A stretch of 64,000 nt of DNA from MFD04716-140 sp963703125 (GTDB lineage: Bacteria > Bacteroidota > Bacteroidia > Flavobacteriales > Flavobacteriaceae), in NCBI GenBank assembly GCA_963703125.1, contig OY969790.1:1240001-1304000 (forward strand). The letters are read 5' to 3'. Shown in pieces: positions 54,653 to 63,243 of the stretch. Position 1 is the stretch's first letter; every line of letters starts with the position of its first letter. The position numbers and the translations under genes are program-made. Below the pieces are notes generated by a model. That model did not search any database, had not been told where the DNA came from, and worked only from the letters and a program-made list of their open reading frames with translations.

Positions 54653-55648
54653 ATGCAAATAGATTTTTCCCATAAACAATCCGCCCATTGCGAAAATGGT
54701 GTGGTATCCAATCTTATGCGCCACAAAGGCTTCGAGGTCAGTGAACCCATGGTTTTTGGTATTGGCTCTGGGTTACTGTTCAGCTATCTTCCTTTTTTAA
54801 AAGTGAATTATGCCCCGGTTTTTACCTATAGGGCAATGCCCGGACTCATTTTTAATAGGTTTGCCAAACGTGTGGGTGTGACCATGAAACGTGAAAAATT
54901 CAAAAACCCAGTTACAGCAAAGGCAAAACTGGATGAAAATTTGGCTAAAAATAATCCGGTCGGACTTCAAGTGGGGGTTTTTAATCTGCCCTATTTCCCA
55001 GAAGAATACCGCTTTCATTTCAACGCCCATAATATGGTCGTGTATGGGAAAAAAGGTGATTCTTATTTAATCAGTGACCCCGTAATGGAGGAGGTCACAA
55101 CCTTGACAGAAAAGGAATTGGACAAAGTGCGTTTTGCCAAAGGTGCTTTTGCCCCTAGAGGCCATATGTACTATCCTATTGAATTTCCAGAAAAATTAGA
55201 GCTTGAAAAGGCCATCGTAAAGGGCATCAAACAAACTTGCCGCGATATGACGGCCCCGGTACCCATTGTCGGAGTAAAAGCCATGCGTTGGGTTGCAAAA
55301 AGTATCCGAAAATGGCCCAAAAAACTCGGTACTAAAAAAGCAAATCATTATTTAGGCCAAATAGTTAGAATGCAAGAGGAAATAGGAACTGGTGGTGGAG
55401 GTTTCCGATATATTTATGCAGCTTTTTTGCAGGAAGCGGGTAAATTATTGTCCAAACAGCAACTCTTGGAACTCTCAAAGGAAATGACCCAAATTGGGGA
55501 CCAATGGCGTGATTTTGCCGTGGACGCCTCTCGAATCTATAAAAACAGAAGTACACATACTGATGGTTACAATAAAGTAGCCGACCAACTCATGAACCTA
55601 GCAGATAAAGAAGAGATATTCTTTAAGAAATTAAAGAAAGCTGTTTAA
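54653..55648 (+). CDS. BtrH-like acyltransferase (DUF4872-type C-terminus)
   Basis: 331-residue cytoplasmic protein. The N-terminal half (HCENGVVSNLMRHKG, then ISDPVMEEVTTL) resembles the papain-like BtrH N-terminal domain that transfers an acyl group from ACP in butirosin synthesis. The Cys in HCEN and the His in FHFNAHNMVV are plausible catalytic residues. A role in unloading an acyl-ACP or acylating the pigment is inferred. The C-terminal half is mainly helical. Confidence 0.8.
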   Translation: MQIDFSHKQSAHCENGVVSNLMRHKGFEVSEPMVFGIGSGLLFSYLPFLKVNYAPVFTYRAMPGLIFNRFAKRVGVTMKREKFKNPVTAKAKLDENLAKNNPVGLQVGVFNLPYFPEEYRFHFNAHNMVVYGKKGDSYLISDPVMEEVTTLTEKELDKVRFAKGAFAPRGHMYYPIEFPEKLELEKAIVKGIKQTCRDMTAPVPIVGVKAMRWVAKSIRKWPKKLGTKKANHYLGQIVRMQEEIGTGGGGFRYIYAAFLQEAGKLLSKQQLLELSKEMTQIGDQWRDFAVDASRIYKNRSTHTDGYNKVADQLMNLADKEEIFFKKLKKAV

Positions 55649-55689
55649 TCTGTTTTGGTTTATACCAAATTAATGAGACCAGAACCGGT

Positions 55690-56433
55690 ATGATCAAAGT
55701 AAATCAACTTTCCAAAAAATATAAAGGCTCCGACTTCTTTTCGGTTAAAGATTTGGATCTGTTAATTGAGGAAAATGAAATATTTGGATTATTAGGCCCA
55801 AATGGCGCAGGTAAAACAACGTTGATTTCGATTTTGAGTTCTTTGTTAAAACCTACATCTGGCTCTTTTACAATAAACGGACTTACTTATCAGCAGCACA
55901 AAAACGATTTAAAGAAATTAATCGGCATAGTACCTCAAGAATATGCCCTCTACCCTACCCTTACGGCATATGAGAACTTAACGTATTTTGGAAGCATGTA
56001 TGGTCTTCATGGGGAATCATTAAAGGATGCTATTAAACAACAACTCGCCAAATTGGGCTTGGAAGAATTCGCGAATAAAAAAATAAGTTCTTTTTCGGGA
56101 GGAATGAAACGCCGGGTAAATCTTATTGCCAGCATGTTACATCATCCAAAAGTTTTGTTCCTTGATGAACCTACTGTAGGTGTGGATGTGCAGTCTAAAA
56201 AAGCAATTATAGATCATTTAAAACTACTTAATTCCGAAGGTACAACCATTGTATATACTTCCCACCACCTAAATGAAGCGGAGCTTTTTTGCATGCGCGT
56301 GGCAATTATAGATCACGGAAAAATCATCTGTGAAGGCCCACCCAAAGAACTTATTGACCAACAGGAAGGTGCCCACAATCTCGAAGATGTTTTTTTAGCC
56401 AAAACAGGGCAAGCGCTCCGGGATTATGCATAA
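55690..56433 (+). CDS. ABC transporter ATP-binding protein
   Basis: 247 residues, complete nucleotide-binding domain: Walker A LGPNGAGKTT near residue 35, Q-loop PQEYALYP, signature FSGGMKRR, Walker B VLFLDEPTVGVD, and H-loop TSHH. It is of the ABC-2 exporter type. It overlaps the permease by 8 bp, forming an export system probably for the pigment or a precursor. Confidence 0.95.
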   Translation: MIKVNQLSKKYKGSDFFSVKDLDLLIEENEIFGLLGPNGAGKTTLISILSSLLKPTSGSFTINGLTYQQHKNDLKKLIGIVPQEYALYPTLTAYENLTYFGSMYGLHGESLKDAIKQQLAKLGLEEFANKKISSFSGGMKRRVNLIASMLHHPKVLFLDEPTVGVDVQSKKAIIDHLKLLNSEGTTIVYTSHHLNEAELFCMRVAIIDHGKIICEGPPKELIDQQEGAHNLEDVFLAKTGQALRDYA

Positions 56434-57697
56434 ACTAAAAGCATCCACATATAAGGAATTTCTACTGCTGACCAGGGATGTCGGTGGCATGGCCATACTT
56501 TTTATCATGCCCTTACTGTTGCTCATTGTTATCACATTGGTACAGGACAGTACTTTTAAATCCGTTCAAGAGATAAAGATTCCCATTTTATTGGTAGATA
56601 ATGACCGCGGCAAAGTTTCAGAAACCATTCTCGAAAACTTATCCACCTCCAATTCTTTTAAAATTGTACCTCAAACTTCCGAGGAAACATTAAAAGATTT
56701 AGTTTCCTTAGGAACCTATAAGCTGGGCATCGTGATTCCAGAAAACTTATCTACGGACCTAGAAATCAAGGTAAATGAGAATGTGGACGGAATCTTAACA
56801 AAATTCGGGTTGAAGGAAGCTTCAGAAACAGGTTTGACCAAGACCAAATTGGCTCCAAAGGAAGTTAAATTATATTTTGATCCGGCAACACCGCAATCGT
56901 TCAAAAGTAGCGTAGAAAATGTTATCTCCAAAATAATCTCCCAAATAGAGACACAGACAATTTACAAAGCATTTCAGGCACAATTGACCGAAGATGAATC
57001 AGAGGTAATATTTGATACGGAAACTTTTATCAAATTCACAGAAATTGTTCCTGGTAAAAAAAATGAAGCAGCCCTTCCCAACTCTACACAACACAATGTT
57101 CCGGCATGGACACTTTTTGCCATCTTCTTTATTATCCTACCATTATCAATTAATATGGTCAAGGAAAAAAACCAAGGTACCTTCGTGCGCTTACGGACCA
57201 ATCCCGTATCCTATATCACGGTACTAGGTGGAAAAACAATCGTATATGTGGCCGTTTGTTTGATCCAATTTACATTAATGCTGCTCTTGGGCATGTATCT
57301 TTTTCCCTTACTGGGATTGCCCAAATTGGATGTTTCAGGGAGATTACCACTCTTATTTTTGGTGGCATTTTTTGCAGGCATGGCCGCAGTTGGGTTGGGA
57401 TTATTATTGGGCACCATTGCCAAAACACAAGAACAATCAGCGCCGTTTGGGGCAACTTTAGTTGTAATTCTTGCCGCATTGGGTGGCGTTTGGGTACCCG
57501 TTTTCGTAATGCCTACCTTTATGCAGACGCTTTCCAATATATCTCCTATGAATTGGGGACTTAACGCATTCTATGACGTATTTTTACGCGATGTGGGCCT
57601 CTCGGAAATTGTTCCCGAGATCAGTCTATTGTTCGGATTTTTTATCTTGACCACTTTAATTGCCATAGGTTACAATGAACGAAAAAATGCGGTCTAA
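56426..57697 (+). CDS. ABC-2 type permease
   Basis: 423 residues. One membrane segment near the N-terminus (MAILFIMPLLLLIVITLV) is followed by a large extracytoplasmic domain of about 180 residues and at least five segments in the C-terminal half (TLFAIFFIILPLSI, VAVCLIQFTLMLLLG, LLFLVAFFAGMAAVGLG, LVVILAALGGVW, LFGFFILTTLIAIG). It pairs with the ATPase directly upstream. Its end overlaps the thioesterase start by 23 bp. Confidence 0.92.
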   Translation: MHKLKASTYKEFLLLTRDVGGMAILFIMPLLLLIVITLVQDSTFKSVQEIKIPILLVDNDRGKVSETILENLSTSNSFKIVPQTSEETLKDLVSLGTYKLGIVIPENLSTDLEIKVNENVDGILTKFGLKEASETGLTKTKLAPKEVKLYFDPATPQSFKSSVENVISKIISQIETQTIYKAFQAQLTEDESEVIFDTETFIKFTEIVPGKKNEAALPNSTQHNVPAWTLFAIFFIILPLSINMVKEKNQGTFVRLRTNPVSYITVLGGKTIVYVAVCLIQFTLMLLLGMYLFPLLGLPKLDVSGRLPLLFLVAFFAGMAAVGLGLLLGTIAKTQEQSAPFGATLVVILAALGGVWVPVFVMPTFMQTLSNISPMNWGLNAFYDVFLRDVGLSEIVPEISLLFGFFILTTLIAIGYNERKNAV

Positions 57698-58124
57698 AAA
57701 ACAAAAAGAAATCAGTTTTATAAGCGAAATTCGCGTGCGCTTCGTAGAGACCGATCCTCTAGGCATTGTTTGGCACGGTAACTATATTCAATATTTTGAA
57801 GATGGCCGTGAAGCTTTTGGACGGCATCACGGAATATCGTATCTGGATCAAAAGGAACACAATTTTTCAACTCCTATCGTCAAATCAAGTAGCGAGCACA
57901 AACTGCCCTTGCGATATGGTGATGTTGCCACGGTAAAGACCATTTACGTTGACTCCCCTGCGGCGAAAATGATGTTCAAATATGAAATTTACAACCCAAA
58001 AGGGCAATTGGTATGCACGGGCGAAACAGTCCAGGTTTTCGTTGAGCTTGGCGGTGAACTTTCACTGACAATCCCGGAATTCTTTGCGAATTGGAAGAAA
58101 AAAGTTGGACTTTTGGATGCCTAA
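57675..58124 (+). CDS. YbgC/4-hydroxybenzoyl-CoA-type thioesterase
   Basis: 149-residue hotdog thioesterase. The catalytic Asp is in ETDPLGIVWHGNYIQYFEDG near residue 27. It releases acyl chains from CoA or ACP; in this context it may free the coumaroyl- or polyenoyl-ACP or proofread the ACPs. It overlaps both the permease and the next ketosynthase (8 bp), so it is translationally coupled. An internal start at 57687 is possible. Confidence 0.9.
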   Translation: MNEKMRSKKQKEISFISEIRVRFVETDPLGIVWHGNYIQYFEDGREAFGRHHGISYLDQKEHNFSTPIVKSSSEHKLPLRYGDVATVKTIYVDSPAAKMMFKYEIYNPKGQLVCTGETVQVFVELGGELSLTIPEFFANWKKKVGLLDA

Positions 58125-59266
58125 TATCTACGTATCATACAACAATTTAGTTTCAACCTATGGGTTTGATAGCGAGACAGCCGTTCAACAAATAAAGGAC
58201 GAAATATCCGGGTTACAGCTCATAAAAGACGAGCAATTTTTACCTGAACCATTTTGGGCTTCAATGGTCAATCAAAAAAATCTTGAAAGAGAATTTGAGT
58301 TTTTAAATCCCACAGAAAATTATACTCGCCTCGAAAAAATGATGCTTGTTTCCCTAAACAAAGTCATTCAAACATCCAACATTACACTAAATGATGCTGT
58401 GGGACTTATTATTTCTACCACAAAAGGAAATATTGATGTACTCGAAAAAGGGAGTCCATTTAACAAAGAAAGGGCTTATTTAAGCGAATTGGGTAACACC
58501 TTGAAAGGTTTTTTTGGATTTACAACCGCGCCTATTGTGTTGTCAAATGCTTGTGTATCGGGAGTTTTGGCCATAGCAGTGGCAAAACGGTTTATTGATC
58601 AGGGAAGATTTGACCATGTGTTCATTGTTAGTGGGGATTTGGTAACGAAGTTCATTCTTTCGGGATTCAACTCTTTTCAGGCACTCAGTCCAGAAGCTTG
58701 CCGACCCTATTGCAAAACCCGTTCAGGAATCAACATTGGCGAAGTGGTGGCAAGTGCCTTGGTCACAAAGAGTGATCAAAATCTGGCTAAGGAAGCGGTT
58801 CTAATATTGGGAGAAGGTTCCTGTAACGATGCAAATCATATTTCGGGCACCTTCGCGCTCTGGGGAAGGATTGGTCAGAAGTATAAAATCGGCACTCGAA
58901 CAATCCAAATTACCAATATCCGGAATAGATTATGTTTCTGCACATGGTACGGCCACCTCCTTTAATGATGAAATGGAAGCCATTGCCTTTGACAGATTGG
59001 GCATGAATACAATTCCTCTGAACAGTTTAAAGGGTTATTTTGGGCATACCCTTGGGGCTTCCGGACTTTTGGAAACGATAATTGGAATGCATTCCTTGCA
59101 TCAAAATACACTTTTTAAGTGTTTGGGATTTCAAGAATTAGGAGTTTCCAAACCTATAAATATTATTACAGGGACTACTCCCAAACGATTGGATACTTTT
59201 TTAAAGACCGCATCCGGTTTTGGTGGCAGCAACACCGCCGTTCTATTTAAAAAAGCAAGCGTATGA
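58117..59266 (+). pseudogene. Beta-ketoacyl-ACP synthase, frameshifted near 58846
   Basis: Condensing enzyme of about 382 residues once the frame is restored. The first part has the Cys in SNACVSGVLAIA; the second has the His residues in SAHGTATSFND and GYFGHTLGASG, so all catalytic residues are encoded. The first frame runs out of homology at ANHIS; one extra G in TTCGGGCACC explains this, since TTCGGCACC restores SAPSRSGEG. The start at 58117 (MPNIYVSYN) overlaps the thioesterase stop. If the lesion is real, part of flexirubin synthesis would be lost; if it is an error, the gene is intact. Confidence 0.88.
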
Positions 59267-59877
59267 AAGAAATGGGTTACTGCATAGCATCCTACTTACA
59301 CATCAGGAACAATTCAATAAAAGTTAATGGTAAAATACTATTTGAAAATAGTGGCACTGATTTTTCCACCTTTATAAAATCGGCTTATAAACAGCTCAAC
59401 ACCGATTATTCCAAGTTCTTTAAAATGGACAATCTGAGCAAGCTCGCATTTTTAGGAGCCGATGTCCTCATGAAAAATGCAGGCGTAGAACCGGAGAATC
59501 AGGAGAATATCGCCATAGTTCTAAGTAATAGGGCCTCAAGCCTGGATACAGACCGAAAGCATCAAGAATCCATTCAAGATCCATCAAATTATTATCCGAG
59601 TCCGGCCATTTTTGTATATACCCTGCCCAATATCTGCATGGGTGAAATTAGCATCAAATACAGACTGTATTCCGAAAATAGTTTTTTTATCTTTGACAGC
59701 TTCAATCCGAGTTATTTAATGGACTATTCCACAAGTTTGTTGAATGATGGAAAAGCGGATAAAGTATTATGCGGATGGGTGGACTTTGATTCTGATAGTT
59801 ATGAAGCATTTTTATATTTGGTAGGTAGTCAAGGTGCTATAACACACCATACGGAAGCCATAAAAAGTTTATATTAA
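59263..59877 (+). CDS. Half-length ketosynthase-like protein without catalytic residues
   Basis: 204 residues, resembling only the N-terminal half of a ketosynthase (LAFLGADVLMKNAGVEPEN, VLSNRASSLDTD, LLNDGKADKVLCGWVDFDS). The place of the active-site Cys is occupied by a Ser/Phe segment (FDSFNPSYLMDYS), and both catalytic His regions are missing because the protein ends first. It overlaps the frameshifted ketosynthase by 4 bp and lies 5 bp before an ACP gene. A structural or scaffolding role is inferred. Confidence 0.82.
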   Translation: MKEMGYCIASYLHIRNNSIKVNGKILFENSGTDFSTFIKSAYKQLNTDYSKFFKMDNLSKLAFLGADVLMKNAGVEPENQENIAIVLSNRASSLDTDRKHQESIQDPSNYYPSPAIFVYTLPNICMGEISIKYRLYSENSFFIFDSFNPSYLMDYSTSLLNDGKADKVLCGWVDFDSDSYEAFLYLVGSQGAITHHTEAIKSLY

Positions 59878-59882
59878 AAGCC

Positions 59883-60140
59883 ATGGGAGATCTAAAGAAA
59901 GAACTTAAAGAAAAAATTATAGAACAGCTCAACCTTGAGGATATTTCATCCGATGACATTGCAGATTCTGACCCTCTTTTTGGGGAGGGGTTGGGGCTTG
60001 ACTCTATTGATGCCCTTGAGTTGATCGTAATGTTGGATAAGGATTACGGAATTAAATTGGCGGATCCAAAAGAAGGTAAAAAGATATTCGAATCCATCGA
60101 AACCATGGCGAATTATATAGCCTTGAACAAAACGAAATAG
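59883..60140 (+). CDS. Acyl carrier protein (second)
   Basis: 85-residue acidic ACP with the phosphopantetheine Ser in GLGLDSIDALELIV near residue 42. It differs clearly from the ACP at 50153 (DSI versus DSL motif), which suggests separate carriers for two chain types. It is followed by 57 bp with an inverted repeat before the next ketosynthase. Confidence 0.93.
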   Translation: MGDLKKELKEKIIEQLNLEDISSDDIADSDPLFGEGLGLDSIDALELIVMLDKDYGIKLADPKEGKKIFESIETMANYIALNKTK

Positions 60141-60169
60141 TTTTATCCACTTCTATATTTATAGACTAT

Positions 60170-60195
60170 TTGTACTTTTAGTATTGAAAGTACAA
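60170..60195. promoter_or_regulatory. Inverted repeat directly before the ketosynthase start
   Basis: TTGTACTTT and AAAGTACAA form a perfect 9-bp inverted repeat with an 8-base spacer, ending 2 bp before the ATG at 60198. It could be an operator or an mRNA hairpin that controls access to the start codon. There is no T-tract after it, so it is unlikely to be a terminator. Confidence 0.55.
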
Positions 60196-60197
60196 TC

Positions 60198-61409
60198 ATG
60201 CGCATGAGCAAAGGCATCGCCATTACAGGAATGGGAATTATTTCCGCTATTGGAAACAATGTTGCGGAAAACTACGCCTCATTGATCAATGGACAAACAG
60301 GTATTTCTCGAATTTCGAAGATCAATACGGTTCATAAAAATGCCATTATGGTAGGTGAAGTTGATTTTACCAATGAAGAGTTGGAAGGAATCATAGGTTT
60401 ACCAACCGACAACAATTACTCCAGAACCGCGCTCTTAGGGGTAATTGCGGCAAAAGAAGCCATAGCAAGTGCCGGAATTTCCGATATCAAAGCCTGGAGA
60501 ACCGGACTTGTATCCTCTACCAGTGTCGGTGGAATGGATATGACCGAAAAATTTTATTACGATTATCTCGAAAACGAAGCCACCCGAAAATATATTGAAG
60601 GTCACCATGCTGGTGATTCCACTCAAAAAATAGCGGAACAGCTAGGCATAAAAGAGAGTCTGGTTACCACTATAAGCACCGCGTGCTCATCGGCCGCGAA
60701 TGCAATAATGTATGGTGCCAGGCTCATAAAAGCGGGTAAATTGGATAGGGTAATCGTTGGTGGGGCAGATTGTCTATCAAAATTTACGATCAATGGATTC
60801 AAAACCTTGATGATCCTATCAGATACATACAACGCTCCTTTTGATGAAAATAGAAAGGGACTTAATTTAGGGGAGGCAGCGGCTTTTTTGGTATTGGAAT
60901 CGGATTCTGTGATTGCCGAAGAAAACAAAAAAGTCTTAGGGTATGTGAAAGGTTATGCAAATGCCAATGACGCCTACCATCAAACGGCCTCTTCAGATAA
61001 TGGTGACGGTGCAACTTTGGCCATGGAAAAAGCACTTAAAATTTCTGGATTACCATCTGGTGAGATTGACTATATAAATGCACATGGTACGGCCACAGGA
61101 AACAATGATTTATCGGAGGGACGCGCTCTGATTCGAGTTTTTGGAGAAACATCGGTTCCTGAATTCAGTTCTACCAAAGCATATACAGGCCATACATTGG
61201 CCGCAGCAGGAGGTATTGAAGCCGTATACTCCATTTTGGCTTTGCAACATAATGTGATCTATCCCAATCTTAATTTTAAAACTCCTATGAAAGAATTCAA
61301 TTTAGTACCTAAGACTAAATTGACTCAAAAGCCCTTAAAAGCCATTTTATCCAATTCCCTTGGATTTGGCGGTAATTGTTCCACGCTAATTTTTTCCAAA
61401 GAAGCATGA
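60198..61409 (+). CDS. Beta-ketoacyl-ACP synthase, KS-alpha-like partner
   Basis: 403-residue full ketosynthase. The catalytic Cys is in STACSSAANAIM, His in NAHGTATGNND and His in YTGHTLAAAGG. The C-terminus LSNSLGFGGNCSTLIFSKE is normal. It overlaps the next gene by 4 bp (ATGA), as do KS-alpha/KS-beta pairs of type II polyketide and aryl polyene systems. It is the probable polyene-extending synthase, with the overlapping gene as chain-length factor. Confidence 0.94.
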   Translation: MRMSKGIAITGMGIISAIGNNVAENYASLINGQTGISRISKINTVHKNAIMVGEVDFTNEELEGIIGLPTDNNYSRTALLGVIAAKEAIASAGISDIKAWRTGLVSSTSVGGMDMTEKFYYDYLENEATRKYIEGHHAGDSTQKIAEQLGIKESLVTTISTACSSAANAIMYGARLIKAGKLDRVIVGGADCLSKFTINGFKTLMILSDTYNAPFDENRKGLNLGEAAAFLVLESDSVIAEENKKVLGYVKGYANANDAYHQTASSDNGDGATLAMEKALKISGLPSGEIDYINAHGTATGNNDLSEGRALIRVFGETSVPEFSSTKAYTGHTLAAAGGIEAVYSILALQHNVIYPNLNFKTPMKEFNLVPKTKLTQKPLKAILSNSLGFGGNCSTLIFSKEA

Positions 61410-62470
61410 GCAATGTTTATATAAATGGTGTAGGTTCAATCTCAGCCCAGAAGACTTTTGACAATTCTGAATTTTTAGTGGAGGTTATTGAGCATGATGC
61501 CAATGTATTGTCCGCTGTAGATCCCAATTATAAAGATTACATTCCGCCTGCCGCGGCACGTAGAATGGCAAAAGGCATAAAAATGGGGGCAGTGGCCTCA
61601 AAAATTGCCTTGGCCGATGCTGAACTGGAAACGGTTGATGCTATCATTACTGGAACGGGATTGGGGTGCACAGTGGATTCTGAGAAATTTGTTAGTGGAT
61701 TGATAGATAACAATGAAGAATATCTTACTCCCACCTCGTTCATACAATCCACACACAATACAGTAGGTGGTCAAATCGCCTTGGGGCTGGAATGCAAAGC
61801 ATACAATTTTACCTATGTACACGGCAGTATTTCCTTTGAATCGGCACTAATGGATGCCAAATTGCAATTGGAAAACGATGAGGCTACCAATATCTTAGTA
61901 GGAGGCATTGATGAAACGGGAGAACATACCATTAAAATCCATAAACTTATTGGCCATATTAAGGCGGAACCCATAAAATCTTCAGAAATTATTGATGCAA
62001 AAACCGACGGGGCAGTATTTAGTGAGGGAGCCAATTTTTTTGTCTTGTCCAATCAAAAACAAGACAATTCCTATGCTGAAATTGCAGCGGTAAATACCTA
62101 TAATACCTTATCTCTGGAGTATCTTGAAGGAGTGCTCTCCAAGTTCTTGGGGGAAAATAAGTTACAGCCTAATGAAATTGATGTTATTATTCTGGGAAAT
62201 AATGGCGACTCATCTTTTGACTCATACTATTCCCAGTTATCGTTAGGTATTTTTAAGAATACCATGCAATTGTATTATAAGCATCTTAGTGGCGAGTTTT
62301 ATACCGCTTCTTCCTTCGGATTTTGGTTGGGGTGTAAAATATTGAAGCATCGGACTATCCCGGACGCAGTAAAGTTGAATGAGGTGAGGTCCTCAAAACT
62401 TAACACAATTCTCATATATAACCAGTACAGGGGAGAAAACCATAGCTTCACTTTGCTCAGAAAATGCTAA
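61406..62470 (+). CDS. Chain-length-factor-like ketosynthase homologue
   Basis: 354-residue ketosynthase-fold protein lacking catalytic residues. The active-site Cys position reads YVHGSISFESAL, and the His motifs are replaced (VIILGNNGDSSF and LSGEFYTASSFG). This, with the 4-bp overlap with the preceding ketosynthase, indicates a heterodimer partner that sets chain length, as with KS-beta or ApeC-type proteins. The start at 61406 (MSNVYINGVGS) is set by the overlap. Confidence 0.88.
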   Translation: MSNVYINGVGSISAQKTFDNSEFLVEVIEHDANVLSAVDPNYKDYIPPAAARRMAKGIKMGAVASKIALADAELETVDAIITGTGLGCTVDSEKFVSGLIDNNEEYLTPTSFIQSTHNTVGGQIALGLECKAYNFTYVHGSISFESALMDAKLQLENDEATNILVGGIDETGEHTIKIHKLIGHIKAEPIKSSEIIDAKTDGAVFSEGANFFVLSNQKQDNSYAEIAAVNTYNTLSLEYLEGVLSKFLGENKLQPNEIDVIILGNNGDSSFDSYYSQLSLGIFKNTMQLYYKHLSGEFYTASSFGFWLGCKILKHRTIPDAVKLNEVRSSKLNTILIYNQYRGENHSFTLLRKC

Positions 62471-63243
62471 GGTTCGGTACCATCAACATTATAGTAGGAA
62501 TCGTTTTGACGGTTCTAATTATTTTACACCTTTCCTATGGGATAATTGCTTGGTGGGCCTATTTTCTGCTGGGAATTTTTTGGTTACAGCTTACGGTTAT
62601 AGGTTCCTTTCATATGCGATGGAACTATCATATGAAATCGCTACACTCAAACAAAAGTATTTCTCAAAACCATATCGCTTTGACCTTTGATGATGGTCCC
62701 CACCCCGAATTTACACCTAAAATCTTGGCCCTTCTCAAAGAGTTTGACATGCATGCCACCTTTTTCTGCATAGGTAAAAATATGGAAGTCTATCCCGAAA
62801 TGTTGCAGAAAATAATAGATGCAGGTCATTTGGTCGGCAATCACACCTATTCGCACTCGAACTTCTTTGGTTTTTTTAGCACTAAAAGAATGGTTGCAGA
62901 GCTTCAAAAAACGAATTCAATTATCTATGAGATTACGGGTAAGAAGGTAAGACTTTACCGACCCGCTTTCGGTGTGACCAATCCCAATATTAAAAAGGCC
63001 GTCCATGCGACTTCCATGAAATCTATTGGCTGGAACGTTCGCTCCTTGGATACGACAAATAGACCCGAGGATATCATTCTTAAAAGAATTACCAAAAAAC
63101 TCGCGAAGGGGGATATTGTTTTGCTTCATGATACAAGCGCAAAAACAGTGAATGTTTTGGAACAGTTATTGTTATTTTTGAAAAAAAAACAATTACAATC
63201 GGTCTCAGTTGACCAATTGCTAGCTATTGAAGCCTATGCGTAG
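62464..63243 (+). CDS. Polysaccharide deacetylase-family protein
   Basis: 259 residues with two N-terminal membrane segments (INIIVGIVLTVLIILHLSYG and WAYFLLGIFWLQLTVIG) and a NodB-type deacetylase domain. Metal ligands are visible: Asp in LTFDDGPHP near residue 76 and His in GNHTYSHSN. The later motifs RLYRPAFGVTN and VLLHDTSAKTV follow. Deacetylation of an envelope glycan or pigment-linked group is possible. It overlaps the preceding gene by 7 bp and the LolA-like gene by 17 bp. Confidence 0.93.
   Translation: MLRFGTINIIVGIVLTVLIILHLSYGIIAWWAYFLLGIFWLQLTVIGSFHMRWNYHMKSLHSNKSISQNHIALTFDDGPHPEFTPKILALLKEFDMHATFFCIGKNMEVYPEMLQKIIDAGHLVGNHTYSHSNFFGFFSTKRMVAELQKTNSIIYEITGKKVRLYRPAFGVTNPNIKKAVHATSMKSIGWNVRSLDTTNRPEDIILKRITKKLAKGDIVLLHDTSAKTVNVLEQLLLFLKKKQLQSVSVDQLLAIEAYA

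Noticed and set aside
48164..62470. Housekeeping fatty-acid synthesis cluster
   Set aside because: DarA, DarB, TAL, the KS/chain-length-factor pair and two distinct ACPs identify a specialised pigment cluster rather than the fab genes.
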